A stretch of DNA of 64,000 nucleotides, taken from the NCBI RefSeq assembly GCF_901000735.1, contig NC_081551.1, forward strand, positions 3,409,605 to 3,473,604. The letters run 5' to 3'. Positions 45,716 to 55,696 of the stretch are shown piece after piece. Position numbers and translations under genes: made by a program. The notes below the pieces were generated by a model. The model ran no database searches. It was not told the DNA's origin and saw only the letters and a program-made list of their open reading frames with translations. This DNA comes from Corylus avellana (taxonomy: Eukaryota > Streptophyta > Magnoliopsida > Fagales > Betulaceae). Positions within the stretch are counted from its first letter, which is position 1; each line of letters opens with the position of its first letter.

Positions 45716-45811
45716 AGGGACATGCCTATATAGAGACTCTTGACCAGGCAATGCATGAATCCCTTTCTAGCCACTTGCTATTTTTTATAAACTTCACCTT
45801 GGGTACGCGTT

Positions 45812-45924
45812 TTTTTTTTTTTTATTGACATGTCCACACAAGGAAAGGAGGATGAAAAATTCGAACTAGTAACCTCCGCTTCATGAGGCGTGGGTCATAG
45901 CCGATTGAGCTACCACTTGGGGAC
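45812..45924 (-). mobile_element. tRNA-derived SINE, family A, copy 3
   Basis: Minus strand: GTCCCCAAGTGGTAGCTCAA, box B CTAGTTCGAAT, 3' end CTTGTGTGGACATGTCAAT plus an A tail. Perfect 10-bp target-site duplication GGTACGCGTT (45802-45811, 45927-45936). Confidence 0.9.
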
Positions 45925-46137
45925 TAGGTACGCGTTGTTGAGTTGGCTTGTTTCATTGATGATTTTTTTTTAATTAATGGTAGATGGAGCATGCCAACTT
46001 AGTGAAAATATTTGCAAAATAAATGTCCAATTATTTATTTATTTATTTTATAACATCTTTTTGAGGTGTTGGGGTGTTTTGCAACTCTTTTTTAAGAAAA
46101 TAAAGAAAAAATGAACGAATTGATGTAATATAAATGT

Positions 46138-47137
46138 TGTTAGGAATAATACAACTCAATGCAACCCATCAAAAGAATAATGGACCTCAACACCGAAGCC
46201 AGACCAGCCCACAGAGCTAACATTTCAGGGCCCAAGTAATAAGACTCTCGAAGAATCATACTCCCGGACGATATAAACAGTAAATTAATGGGTTACTCCG
46301 GGGAATGGGGTCATCCCGGGAGGGGACATGTCTAATGGCAACAAGGTTGAATCCCGGGATTGGGCATATCACGGGATCAGGGTTTATCTACATACAAGTG
46401 TCAGGACAAACATGTCCCTAGAAAGTCAGACAATCACTTCAACACGAAAGGTACAAAGAGTTCTTATCCCTTAAACCTAGGAAGAGTGAAGCTAGGTTTC
46501 AACCCTCTAAATTCCAGGACATGCCTTATCCCATGAAATTTGGATCAAATACAAGTTGAATTGGAGTAAGAGTCTCAATCTGAATCCAATTAAGACTCTT
46601 TGAAGAATCCGGCTAACAATCCTACTCCAAGTTGAATTGGAGTAGGACTCTGGGTCCAAATCAAACAGACTTGGATCCTCTCCATTTCATTTGAAATGGA
46701 GAGGAACAAGTTAGTTGTTTTTAAGGGATAATTTTGTCATTTTTGGGCTCCCTATTTTTCATTTGGATAAAAATGCCCTCTTAAAATAATTAAATGGATC
46801 CGCTCCATTTCAAATGAAATGGAGAGGATCCTTCTCCTCAAACAACTCAGCACTCCTTCCTCAAGTTGAGATAAAAGACCTACTCCAGGCCTATACTCCA
46901 AGTCTCCAAGTATAAACCAAAGATTGAAATATTGTGCATTACGCACATACTTTACTCAGAGACCGACTTAGACATCAGAATGAGATCCTGCCGACACACC
47001 CGGTGAGTTCTCTTAATTGTTTTTATTTTGAAGTAGTTGTAGGAACATGAAGAACATCGACGAACGTTATTAAAGATTAACATCATTACATTGCCTCGAA
47101 GAACGTGCAATTCACTCCTCCGGAAACTGTTTTAACA
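46138..47137. mobile_element. solo LTR, 1000 bp, with 5-bp target-site duplication
   Basis: Starts TGTTAGGAATAATACAACTC, ends CTGTTTTAACA, flanked by AATGT on both sides (46133-46137, 47138-47142). The 3' part has ACTCAGAGACCGACTTAGAC and CGACACACCCGGTGAG, wording typical of Gypsy LTRs. No internal domain, so it was left by LTR-LTR recombination. Contains an inverted pair around CTCCATTTCATTTGAAATGG. Confidence 0.9.
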
Positions 47138-47142
47138 AATGT

Positions 47143-48168
47143 GAAATTATTTAAAGTTTTTGTAAGATAAAAATAAAAAAGCTATTTGTTCATGTGAAAG
47201 GCGATTGCTTTATAGATAGTTTTAACTTTTTTGAGTACAAAGGAAAAGCGATTGTCAAACGGGGAGGCTACGAATTGCAACTCTTTTTTTTAAAAAAAAA
47301 AATTATAAAAAAAAAAAAAAAATTAATATTGGGTGGCACGATCTAAGTCCAATCAAGGGGTTGATTAAGCTGCCTGCTGTGTTTATGACTACAGTGGATA
47401 AATTCAAAGAGAGACCCATGGCTATGTTTGGCAATGGCATGTCACGGGAGCAATGGCATCTTAAGTGATAAATGTGAGAAAAATAAGAATATTTAGTATA
47501 GAAAAGTGCAAAAAAAAAAAAAAAAAAAAATAGTGATTTTTTTATTTGAATAGTAATAAAAGTGATGATTTGGAGACTAATTGTGGCTATTAGTTGAGTG
47601 TGACCGTAGTAGTACATACGATTCGAACCACGCTCTAGTACATGCTTTGACCACTTGAAAATTTCCTCAGGCCATTGAACCACTGCCCTTGATGGTGATT
47701 TTTTTATTTTTTTATTTGAATAGTAATAAAAAGTGATAATGTGAAATGTGATATAAAATGTAAGAATATTTGGTATAGAAAAGTGATTTTTTTTTTATAG
47801 TAATTTTTTTTATTTGAATAGTAATAAAAAAATAATTACGTACATTGATATAAAAAGTAAGAATGTTGAGAATTTAAAAACAAAATTATTTTTTATTTCC
47901 TTATTTTTGAACACTTTACAATAATTTTTCTCAATCTTTATTTATATGATTAAAACAAGAGGTGTGATACAGTCACAACTTAAACCCAACTTTGACCTAA
48001 CTTCTAGACCAAGTTTATCTCTTTAATTTAAGGCTCTCTCTCTCCTCCACAGACAATTTTTTTTTTTTTAAAAAAAAAAAACTTAAAAGAAAAAGTTGGG
48101 CCAAAGTTGAGTTTAGGTTGTGCCTTTATCATTTTCTTTAAAACAAATATTTATATATTTTAGTTTTT
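47143..48168. mobile_element. TIR-element-like AT-rich repeats with a family-B SINE relic
   Basis: From ~47425 (CTATGTTTGGCAATGGC) to ~47890 there are three units with TATTTGAATAGTAATAAAAA. 47563-47694 is a shortened family-B SINE on the minus strand (ACTAATTGTGGCTATTAG, GGCCATTGAACCAC). No gene. Confidence 0.5.
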
Positions 48169-48659
48169 GGGTTAATTACCTTTTACTACCTCTGTTGCAT
48201 TTTGTGACACGTGTTGCCACATAAAAATGCCTCATGTCCTTAAAAATAAAATAATTTTAAAAAAATAATTAAAAAAACTAAACCATAAAAAAATTAAAAA
48301 ATGTTGGCTACCCCATTTTGGCCATTGGGGGTAGCTCAGGCATAGTCTAGGATTGGTCATGGGGAAGGGGGTTTTGGCCACCCCCAATGGCCAAAAAAGG
48401 GTGGCTGACTGGCCGAAAACTCCATGTTTAAAATGGGAGTGGCTAGCACTTTTTATTTTTTTATTTTTAGGGATTAGTTTTTTTTTTTTTTAATTAAGTT
48501 TTAGGACATCTGACTGACTCATGAAAATCCGTTATTTTGGGTTGACAGAGGTATAAAGTTGATCTTCGCTCATAAGACTACCATATGTAATATGATTTGA
48601 AACCTAAGTTAAAAAAATAATAAAAGCGAAAATTTAAGTATTAAAAAGATAATTAACCC
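48169..48659. mobile_element. MULE-type foldback MITE, 491 bp
   Basis: Ends GGGTTAATTACCTTTTACTA / AAGATAATTAACCC, core with CCACCCCCAATGGCCA palindromes. Flanks TTAGTTTTT / TTAACTTTT are a diverged 9-bp duplication. Confidence 0.7.
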
Positions 48660-48718
48660 TTAACTTTTTTTTTTTTTTTTTTTTTTTTTTCATTTATTTC
48701 AAAAACGATAGTTTCTTT

Positions 48719-48815
48719 GTCTTTCAGAGGTAACTTAATCAGATGGAGACTACACCTCATAAAGCGAAAGTCACTAGTTTAAATCCTTCTCCCACCCTCT
48801 TGTGCCTACATGTAA

Positions 48816-48843
<28 letters not shown>
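48719..48843 (+). mobile_element. tRNA-derived SINE, family A, copy 4
   Basis: GTCTTTCAGAGGTAACTTAA, box B CTAGTTTAAATCC, 3' end CTTGTGCCTACATGTAAAAT and a (AAT)n tail. Perfect 11-bp target-site duplication ATAGTTTCTTT (48708-48718, 48844-48854). Confidence 0.9.
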
Positions 48844-48846
<3 letters not shown>

Positions 48847-48854
48847 GTTTCTTT

Positions 48855-49790
48855 TCTCTCAATCGCTATCTTCTCCGTCTTCTTTCTCTCTCTCGTCTGC
48901 GTCTTCCCTCCCTTTCGTCTCTGTCTGTCAATCACACTCACTCATCTTCTTCATCTTAGCAGAATCGTGCCGCCCGGCAGGATTATTCTCGATCGGTGGT
49001 GTTTGTGAGTGGCCCAAAGCATGGGTTCTACTATTTTTGTTTTTTTTTTGTTTTTTTTTGTTTTTTTTTAATTTTTAATTTTTTTTTTTTTATTCAAGTG
49101 GGATTGATTTCGTTTGTTGAGTGGTGGTTGCTGATTTCTTTTGTCCAGTCCTCCATTCTTGACTGAGAATGGGAGAGGAGAGAGAACATGAGAGAGAGGC
49201 GTGAACTCACACTCAAAAAGTCCTCTGGTTAAAAAATAAATAAAAGCGCGTCCAAAAGGCTAAAAAGATCAAAAACACAAAAGGCTAAAAATGATAAAAA
49301 CATTTGCCAAAAAAAAAAAAACATTTTTTTTTTTTACTTAAAAAGTCTATCTTTTAAACACAACTCCAAATAAACTCTAAGAAGAAAGATCGGGGGCCAT
49401 GAGAGGAGAGAGAACACGGGTATTTTTAGGATTATCATAATTTATCGGTAGTTACAGTGATATTCAATAGTTTAGGATATCTAAAAATTTAAGTGGATTA
49501 GGAGTGATAAATTTAATTATTTAATTAACACTTTAATATTCTTCTTTACATGTATGCTCAGACGAGGCCAACACGTGCAATTTTTAAATTGAAATGAAAT
49601 AAGTGACATAATCAAGGTTCAAATTCAAGACATTTAGCTCTAATACCATACTTATGGTGATTTAAGATTATAATAACACATCGGGACACTACATAACTAT
49701 CCAATGGTTTATGAAACTTATAGGCATTTGCTGTGCAAGTGTCCTTTTGTAATTTTTCTTCTTATATTATATTTAGGCATTTAGGGAAGG
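48855..49790. other. intergenic; CT-rich tract and dispersed repeat
   Basis: 48855-48960 is CT-rich (TCTTCTCCGTCTTCTTTCTC), leader-like but with no linked exon. 49020-49100 is T-rich. 49494-49680 is another copy of the dispersed AT-rich repeat. No gene. Confidence 0.45.
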
Positions 49791-49794
49791 AACA

Positions 49795-50255
49795 AGCTTT
49801 AGAGTATAGAAATAAATTCCCAAAAAAGATTTATCTGATGAAGGAAAAAGTGCATTTTAGTAAGAAACACATAAGGAGAGGCACGATTAGCTAATCATGT
49901 TGACAAAAGAGTATATATTAAGAACCTTCCCAAGAGGGAAATTTGTATATATCAACCTCTGGAATCACACGCATTTTACCCATGATTTTCATCTTTAGAT
50001 AGTACATAACTAGCTCAACATCAGTTGGATGAAATCGAAGCCCAGAAGGCAGCAGCAATCTATCCCCATGCTTTGGACTTCCATTTTAGTTTTAGACTGC
50101 AACTAAAATGACACTTCCCACAAAACAAAAGCAAACTTTCAAGTCTAATGTCGAAACAAGATCTTCCGCCAACACCAACGCCAACACCAGAGCCTCCCCC
50201 AATTCCTGAAACTAAAATCACATCGAGAAAACTACGAATGTTTCTTGTTGATATT
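49795..50255 (-). pseudogene. NAC first coding exon duplicate, decayed
   Basis: About 50070-49935 retains [24 protein letters not shown] coding text (from GATGAAATCGAAGCCCAGAA backwards), but the end of the exon and the donor are damaged and the start ATG region is altered. The leader (AGACTGCAACTAAAATGACA) continues to 50255, where another element is inserted. Confidence 0.7.
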
Positions 50256-51303
50256 TGTTATGCAAAAACACAATCACAATTACAATTAAATAAGGTGAAA
50301 AAAAAAATATCAAGATTTAAGTAGTTCACTCAATATCAAATGAGGTACGTCCGCCAATATTGGCGGAAGCAATCAAGAAAAAATTCACTATAAAAGAGAG
50401 AGTACAAAAATATAATAGCGAGAAAATAACTCGCACTCAAATCTCACTATCACACAAAGAGATTCTTCTCTAAAGAGAATACAAGACATGAATACAAATT
50501 CTTCTTCTCGACAAAATGGCGGCCGGTCTCGATCTATATATTTTTCTGGGGAAAATTACAGTTTACCATCCCAAAGTCGACAGCGTTTTTCAATTCGAAC
50601 ATCAAAGTTTAAATTTTTGCAATCCACCCCCACAAAGTTTCAATTTTTTTTCAATTCAACCAATATCATCCCAAAATTCCCATATTGCCCCTGATTTTTT
50701 TTTTTCCAATGAAAACAAAACAAATTTGGGGGTGCAAAAATGACTAGAGGACCACACAAATTTTTTTTAATTTTTTTTTTTAAAAAAAATAATAAAAATT
50801 AGGGGCAATATGGGAAGTTTTGGATAAAATTGGTCAAATTACAAACATTTGTAACTTTGGGAGGGTGAATTGCAAAAATTGAAACTTTGGTGTTCGAATT
50901 AAAAAAACGCTGTCAACTTTAAGGGGGTAAACTGTAATTTTCCCATTTTTTTGCGACTTCACAATGCTTCTTTTTCTTTCTCTCTTGCTATTCTCCGTTG
51001 CCACCTTAATCTCACGGTCTTGCCCACACGCAAAAAGACCGAGAGTGCGGCGCTAGTGTTGTGACTTGTGAGGCAATTTACAAAGGACCGAAACCCTTTC
51101 TTTTATAAGAACTACAAGTCGGCTAAGAGAGAGTCCAAAATTAATCCACAATAGGAAAAGCAAATACCGGACCCATACATTATTCCAACTTAGCTTTGAG
51201 AAGGACTTGGAGAACTAGTCTCCCACGGCAACAAAAAACTCACATGGAAATAAAGAAACATATGACTATATTGAGGGTTGAAAAGTCATCGCATCGATCA
51301 ACA
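50256..51303 (-). mobile_element. probable solo LTR inside the NAC-leader duplicate
   Basis: Splits NAC-leader sequence: AACTACGAATGTTTCTTGTT before and AAACAAAACAAATTTGGTGC after are contiguous in the other copies. On the minus strand it would start TGTTGATCGATGCG and end TTTTTGCATAACA. Contains the 18-bp perfect palindrome TCCGCCAATATTGGCGGA (50350-50367) and a nested MULE-type MITE. The exact ends and duplication are not settled. Confidence 0.55.
50549..50944. mobile_element. MULE-type foldback MITE, 396 bp
   Basis: GGGAAAATTACAGTTTACCA at the left, inverted as GGTAAACTGTAATTTTCCC at the right, with ~130-bp TIRs. Flanked by ATTTTTCTG / ATTTTTTTG (9 bp, one mismatch). Confidence 0.85.
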
Positions 51304-51515
51304 AGAAACAAAACAAATTTGGTGCTTAATCTATATCCTGTTATCAGCATTATTAAGCACGCAAGACAAAAGATCCCAAAAAACAGACACCACATACTAA
51401 TATGACCATAAATCAAACAACCAATCAAAGAGAACGAAGCAATACATCTTTCACTAAATAAAAGAAAACCCAGACTATTAACACGAAAGAGGCACATAAT
51501 TGAGATGATTTTTTA
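51304..51515 (-). pseudogene. NAC leader-intron fragment, continued
   Basis: AAACAAATTTGGTGCTTAAT, CTGTTATCAGCATTATTAAG and GAAAACCCAGACTATTAACA follow the intact NAC leader intron (about 15680-16010), with internal deletions, up to the LINE junction at ~51515. Confidence 0.7.
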
Positions 51516-52225
51516 GACTATAGTTGGCAGCTTGTGATAGTCTCTCAACAGAGGAGCGGTTGCTTTGTTGGGAATATGGAGGGAATGTATGAGCTGTGTG
51601 TATTTTGCAGAAGGTGTATTGAAGGGAGAAGTCACTTATTTTTCTAGTGTAGATTCTGCAAAAGAATTTGCCTGAAAAATTTAAGCAAGTGTTTGATAGC
51701 TGATCCTCCAACTGAATGGGAAGCAGAAAGGAGTTAGAGAATGGAAAGGCAAAGTATTGAAAGCTGTGCTATTAAAATTATGCTTGAGTGCATCAGTTTA
51801 CAATATATGGAAGGAGAGGAATAATATTAGGCATGGGAATCATATACAAACTGTCAAACTGAGGAGAAGCCGAGAAAATGAAGAGCTATGCTGTAGTTGG
51901 GGTTTGTCCGATCGAGTTTTTGGTGATTAGCAGTTTTGGGTCTGTACATCTGAGAATACATATATATAATCAATTGTATATTGTGATCGGTATAGGTAAT
52001 AGGTTGTTCTTTCTGAGTGTTTTTGGTTACTGTTGGTTAGCTGATGCAGCTGGTTTCCAGTTAATCTGGATTCTGAGGTGTCTGAAAACACTGATTTTAC
52101 CTTAGTAAAGATTATTCATTCATAAAAATAAAAATAAAAACCCAAGAAAAGCCTTGGTTAGTTCTTGAATCTTATTGGTAGAAGAAGCAAAGTGTTCAGA
52201 ACTTCAGAGGATTAGACCGAGTCAG
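51516..52225 (+). pseudogene. LINE C-terminal (zf-RVT) fragment fused to NAC promoter
   Basis: Longest LINE copy: the coding remnant to ~51905 parallels 40360-40690 (GCAAGTGTTTGATAGCTGAT, GGAGTTAGAGAATGGAAAGG) with frameshifts. The 3' UTR ends ATTCATTCATAAAAATAAAA at ~52130. NAC promoter text AGTTCTTGAATCTTATTGG then follows. Confidence 0.75.
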
Positions 52226-52330
52226 ACTCCCTGTCATTTGTTCAATTAATTTCAAGTGTTCCTTAGCATATAATTGGCCGTACAAATTTTAAAATCATCA
52301 AACATATTTTTAAAAAATGTATAGTAAATG

Positions 52331-52762
52331 CCGAGGTGCCAAAACGGATTGACGTGTCAAGTTCAGGATGACCCATTTGACCCGCCAACCCATTTAGGTT
52401 GACACCAATTCCACCAGTTTAATAAATGGGGTCAAATATGTCAACTCCAATATGACATGCTAGTTTAACAAGTGACATGACTTGTGTGAATTGTTTAATT
52501 AACGGATTGTGTCGAATTGATATGACTCAAATAAAACGAATGACCTGAACATGATATATATATATATATATACCTTTCGTATCAATTATTTACTTATAAT
52601 AATAATAATATATAAACTGGTCAACTCTCGAACCCGTGGGTTGATACGACCCGACACATTTATTAAATGCATTACTATTTATAATCTGAATCCGTTTAAC
52701 CTACACCTTAAACTTCAAATTACATGTTGAATTCACAAATTACAAGTTAAATTGTCGGCTCT
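52331..52762. mobile_element. 432-bp insertion with AAATG duplication
   Basis: Sister units have continuous text (TTTAGTAAATGGTAACG). Here AAATG occurs at 52326-52330 and again at 52763-52767 around 432 bp starting CCGAGGTGCCAAAACGGATT and ending GTCGGCTCT. Similar CGAACACGACACG-type wording occurs near 600-720. Class unknown, possibly an LTR fragment. Confidence 0.65.
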
Positions 52763-52883
52763 AAATGGTAAAAAAAAAAAAAACATGTTAAATATCAGCC
52801 TATCAGCCTATCAGGTACATCCATAATTTAATATCGTAGAAAAAGTACATCTTTGCTCTCAAAAAAAAAAAGAAGAAAAAAAC

Positions 52884-53175
52884 AGCACATCTTGGTTTAC
52901 ATCGTAAAGCGGTTCGGCTTAGGGTTCTTGATCCAGCACAAACCTAGAGACCTAACCTGAATGTTCAACAGCAACTCATATCCACAAACTGAAAGATCCG
53001 GACATAAAGATCGGACTCACAACTCCAAAACCCAGTGCCTCGTTCCCGACCACAACCCAGTTTAGATTTGGGCCCTTCAAGCTTCAACTGCCCCACCCGA
53101 AGATCAAGATCCAATGCCTCGACCCGATCTGTCCAGCCCATTATTTACCCAACCGGAAGACCTACGAGACCCGAG
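52884..53175 (+). repeat. array leader block and 4TM-F 3' flank
   Basis: GGCTTAGGGTTCTTGATCCA at about 52914, CCAGCCCATTATTTACCCAA, as in the other units. It also retains TCCAAAACCCAGTGCCTCG of the TRM4-like leader. Confidence 0.6.
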
Positions 53176-53430
53176 AAAAAGGCTGCTCTGTTTGGTAGGT
53201 AGCCAGGTAGGAAACTGGAAGAAAAGAAAATAAAAAGAAAAAATAATTTACAAGATAAGCTGAAAACTTCATTCTTCTTAGTCTCTTAACTCGACATCTG
53301 ATTTCATTTCTTCTGCCGTAAGCTATCTTTGGTAACCATACAGAGCCGAGACATATTTCCATTTGAGCTTTATTGTTATTATTAAAAAAAAAAAAAAACG
53401 AAGAAGAAGAGTGAAGCACTAATATTCTAC

Positions 53431-54187
53431 TTAGAAGAAAATGGAAACTAAAACCGCTAGGAAGGTAATGACATATACGAACAAAGCGATAATTTGGGGG
53501 CATAGAGGAAATGGAATTGTAATGATTGTGAAAAAAAGCCGTCACTCCTTGTGCTTTGTTTGGTAAATGAGTTGGGTTTCCTCATTACTATTTATTACTA
53601 TTTTTCAAAAAGATTAACATCAAAATATTTTAATTTTTTCACCTTTTATATTACATCAACATCAAAACTTTGTAACTTTTTATATTAAATCATTCACTTT
53701 TTATTATTATTCAAATAAAAAAAATCATTACAAATTAAATTTTTTTTTTCACTTTTTTATACAATTTTTTCACTTTTTTATACCAAACTTTTTTTTTTTT
53801 TTTTTTTTTTTCACATTAATCTATATAAACTACTTTAGTATCAACTACAGTATTTAGGTCAACTCATTTATCATACACCACCCAAAGAAGACACTGACTT
53901 GGTCAAGCACTCGGGCTATCACAAGAAATTTGGAATTCATGAATTTGCTGATGAAGAAGGAAACAAAGTATTGTAAGAATAAGAAAGAGACCACGTGAAA
54001 GATTGGAGAGAATTTGGGCATATGTCAGAGGTATTGCAGGTGCTGACGCTAAGCAAAAGGTGACCATATGGTTATGCACGACTTCCAAATTAAGTGGTTG
54101 AGCGCCGGCTTCTACGTCGGGAGGTGGCTGCTGCCCTTGGGGCTGAAATCTCTGAAGAAGTTGCACCAAATGTGTGACGATAACCAT
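53431..54187 (-). pseudogene. 4TM-F, broken by deletion, transposon insertion and frameshift
   Basis: Opens MVIVTHLVQLLQRFQPQGQQ and PPPDVEAGAQPLNLEV and keeps helix 1 (VTFCLASAPAIPLTYAQI). An 11-bp deletion between AAATTC repeats (~54012) then shifts the frame. Helix 3 is split by a ~337-bp TIR element at 53549-53885. One extra A at 53531-53537 shifts the remaining C-terminus, which ends SIFF at 53431. At least three independent lesions, so this is the oldest dead copy. Confidence 0.9.
53549..53885. mobile_element. TIR MITE inserted in 4TM-F
   Basis: Left end CTTTGTTTGGTAAATGAGTT is inverted as AACTCATTTATCATACACCA at the right. The interior is AT-rich with CACTTTTTTATAC repeats. It interrupts codons that are contiguous in 4TM-C and -D. 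No exact target duplication is visible. Confidence 0.8.
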
Positions 54188-54189
54188 TT

Positions 54190-54484
54190 TTAGTGATCTG
54201 CGGCTAAAATAAATTGGGATTGAGAGCACCCTGCAAATCCCATTTTAGTAGGGGGTTTTAAAATGATGGGAGGAGGAGGATGCTCCTTTTTTTAATACGA
54301 CGCAGGATAATATTGTCATTTCGGATCCTCCTCCTTGAATCTTGATGGTGAGTGCTTGCTGGGTGGGGTGGAAGGCGGAAGAGGAGGATTCTTATTCTTA
54401 TTAACTGGAGGGAGGATAATATTGTCATTTCGGATCTTCCTCGAATCTTGATGGAAACTGCGTGCTGGGTCTAGGACAACGGCC
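54190..54484. repeat. upstream region of 4TM-F with a diverged direct repeat
   Basis: 54306-54365 and 54412-54470 share GGATAATATTGTCATTTCGG and CTTGATGG..TGCTGGGT. GA-rich. No gene. Confidence 0.6.
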
Positions 54485-54508
54485 AACAGTGCCGCCGCCC
54501 ACCATCCG

Positions 54509-54621
54509 ATGCTTCTCTCCTCAAACGCTCCTCTCTCTCCCCGCCGCCCTCCAAAACCCAAAACGGATTTGCTACTGAAATCACCGGCGACACCCACCCG
54601 CCATGGCACCAGCTTGGACAG
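54509..54621 (+). CDS. possible truncated first exon, unidentified (copy 1)
   Basis: ATG at 54509 gives MLLSSNAPLSPRRPPKPKTD and LLLKSPATPTRHGTSLD up to a good donor (ACAG, then GTATGT). Ser/Pro/Arg-rich and without acids, so it resembles an organelle transit peptide. No following exon is recognised, so this may be a gene fragment or a transposon leader. Confidence 0.3.
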
Positions 54622-55696
54622 GTATGTATACTTGTTTACATATAAATATTAGATTTTTCATTATTTCTGATTTATTTGCCTAAATGGGTTGGCTTTGATT
54701 TTTTTTTTGATTTGGGTTTGGATTTGTTTGTTTATCTACGATTGGTGTGGGTGTTTCTTTTTTTTTCTTTTTTTCTTTTCAACGAGGAGAAAGAGTGGTT
54801 TGTTGAAATTTCCGCAAGGCCAGATCAATTTTATCTTTGCCCATCATGTGTAATAACCATCTGTTTTTATTTAGCTTATATAAATTTTCAAGGTTTTTGG
54901 GTGTTCTTTTAACCGAATGGGTGAAGTTTGAAATTTTTGGGCATTTTTTCTATTAACCGAATGGAGGAAGGGAAGAGTCTTGCTAATGTTTGCTAATGCA
55001 TATGAAATAATTATTAACTCATTTCCTACTCATTTGTTGTAGATTGGTTCAGTCCTGAAGTTGTTTGAAGATAGGCTTTGGTGAAGCGTGAGAATTTGTG
55101 GATTACCTCCAAACTTTCAAAAGAGAAGAGAGAATGCAACAAATTCATGTGTAATAACTTAATGATAAATAACATTTGTAGTTGAATAAAGGTCAAGACT
55201 TGATCCAAAGTTTTGCTGTAACTTGATTTTGATCAAGTTTTGAAGTAACTTGATCTTTGAAAATGTTTTGTTGCTGTGTTGAGAATGCTCAACAAAAAAA
55301 TCTCATTTATTCTGTTGTAATGTTGAATATTTTGATTCAAGTGGGAAGAATTTAATCTATCTATTAAGGAAATATGTTGTTTTTGTAACTCTATTAAGGG
55401 ATCTCAGTGCATTTCTGAGATCATCTTGCCTACTAAAATATAAGTTTTTGCCAAAAGTACATTTTAATCATTTTTAAGTTTTTTGGACAAAAAAAAAAAC
55501 TTTTAATTATTTTACCAAACAAATATTTTTTTCCTTAAATAGATTTTTGAGTGTTAAAAAGAACTTTTAGACCCCTCAAACGAAATCACAAACAGATCTC
55601 CTCTTACTTTTAAGTTGTCTTGTTTTTTCAAGAGTAGCTTGTGGATTTTTTTTTTTTTTTTTGTTTCAGTTTTAAATAAAATTCTCTTTTTAATAT

